This document shows, piece after piece, positions 14,093 to 14,388 of a stretch of 14,388 bases of DNA. Each line of letters starts with the position of its first letter. Position 1 is the stretch's first letter. A program made the translations under genes and the position numbers. Source of the stretch: Bacteroidaceae bacterium (GTDB lineage Bacteria; Bacteroidota; Bacteroidia; Bacteroidales; Barnesiellaceae_A); contig JAFZDG010000294.1 in the NCBI GenBank assembly GCA_017561285.1, forward strand, positions 1 to 14,388, written 5' to 3'. The notes beneath the pieces are model-generated. The model saw nothing but the letters and a program-made list of their open reading frames with translations. It had not been told where the DNA came from and did no database searches.

Positions 14093-14388
14093 ATGAAAAG
14101 AATACTTATAGTCACATCATCATACTTTTTTGTACGCACGTTTCTTATTCCGCATATCAAATATATGGTGGGAAACGGTTGGGTAGTAGATGTTGCATCT
14201 AAAAATGACGGAACGACAATACCCTATGTCAACAAGCAGATAGATATTTCGATTGAGCGATCACCATTCAACATCAATAACTTCCGTGCTATAAAGTCGC
14301 TTGAACACCACATCAATAACGAACAGTATGATATTGTAAACTGCCACACCCCCATAGGAGCTATGGTGGCACGTCTGGCGGCTCATAG
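14093..14388 (+). CDS. GT4-type glycosyltransferase, N-terminal part (3' end outside window)
   Basis: An open frame from the ATG at 14093 to the window end covers 98 codons with no stop. It begins MKRILIVTSSYFFVRTFLIPHIKYM, continues NGWVVDVASKN (28-38) and reaches YDIVNCHTPIGAMVARLAA (79-97). The opening beta strand, the 'F....IPHIKY' helix, 'V.V.S' strand and the 'D(I/V)(V/I).(C/S)HTP.(G/A)......LAA' block are what I recall from the donor-independent N-terminal Rossmann half of GT-B glycosyltransferases of family GT4 used in capsule and exopolysaccharide assembly. It would be cytoplasmic, adding a sugar to a lipid-linked repeat unit. It lies 84 bases after the membrane-protein gene with no terminator visible between, so co-transcription is plausible. 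The sugar-nucleotide-binding C-terminal half is beyond the window. Confidence 0.8.
   Translation, partial: MKRILIVTSSYFFVRTFLIPHIKYMVGNGWVVDVASKNDGTTIPYVNKQIDISIERSPFNINNFRAIKSLEHHINNEQYDIVNCHTPIGAMVARLAAH

Overview
The window looks like part of a Bacteroidales chromosome (Bacteroides, Prevotella or Muribaculaceae-like). Evidence: several lipoproteins built from DUF4493-like and PCMD-like (putative carbohydrate metabolism domain) modules, families I know almost only from Bacteroidetes; promoter -7 boxes matching TAnnTTTG; A-rich leaders with little Shine-Dalgarno sequence; and many small secreted beta-barrel proteins. Family assignments are from memory of motifs, with no database search.

Layout. 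(1) 1-359 (+) is the 3' end of an MFS transporter, closed by a strong intrinsic terminator (385-424). (2) After a 258-base AT-rich gap comes a four-gene plus-strand operon (683-3279): a small secreted protein of unknown function, then three tandem paralogues of a ~225-residue secreted protein that looks like an outer-membrane beta-barrel. (3) A hairpin at 3305-3344 separates this from a convergent minus-strand operon of about 9 kb (12412 down to 3364). In transcription order it encodes a large DUF4493+PCMD lipoprotein (843 aa), a DUF4493-only lipoprotein (408 aa), a DUF4493+PCMD lipoprotein (701 aa), two paralogous beta-barrel proteins (261 and 264 aa), and a PCMD lipoprotein without DUF4493 (522 aa). 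Gaps are 2-18 bases, with one 8-base overlap, so a single transcript from the promoter at 12456-12463 is likely. (4) A 171-base divergent promoter region leads to plus-strand genes for a polytopic membrane protein (12584-14008) resembling a GT-C glycosyltransferase or Wzy-like polymerase, and the start of a GT4-type glycosyltransferase cut by the window end (14093 onward).

How they may work together (inference): nearly everything after the MFS gene is predicted to be exported to the envelope or to build surface glycan. The minus-strand operon has a mirrored core, [PCMD 701 + barrel][barrel + PCMD 522], as if two lipoprotein/barrel pairs arose by duplication. One lipoprotein carries C-K-D-D at its mature N terminus, which fits a Bacteroidetes surface-export signal. 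The most interesting candidate for an undescribed system is this PCMD/DUF4493 lipoprotein plus barrel operon, next to a three-copy barrel array and a glycan synthesis locus. I see no SusC/SusD pair, glycoside hydrolase, regulator, phage gene, transposase, CRISPR array, tRNA or rRNA.
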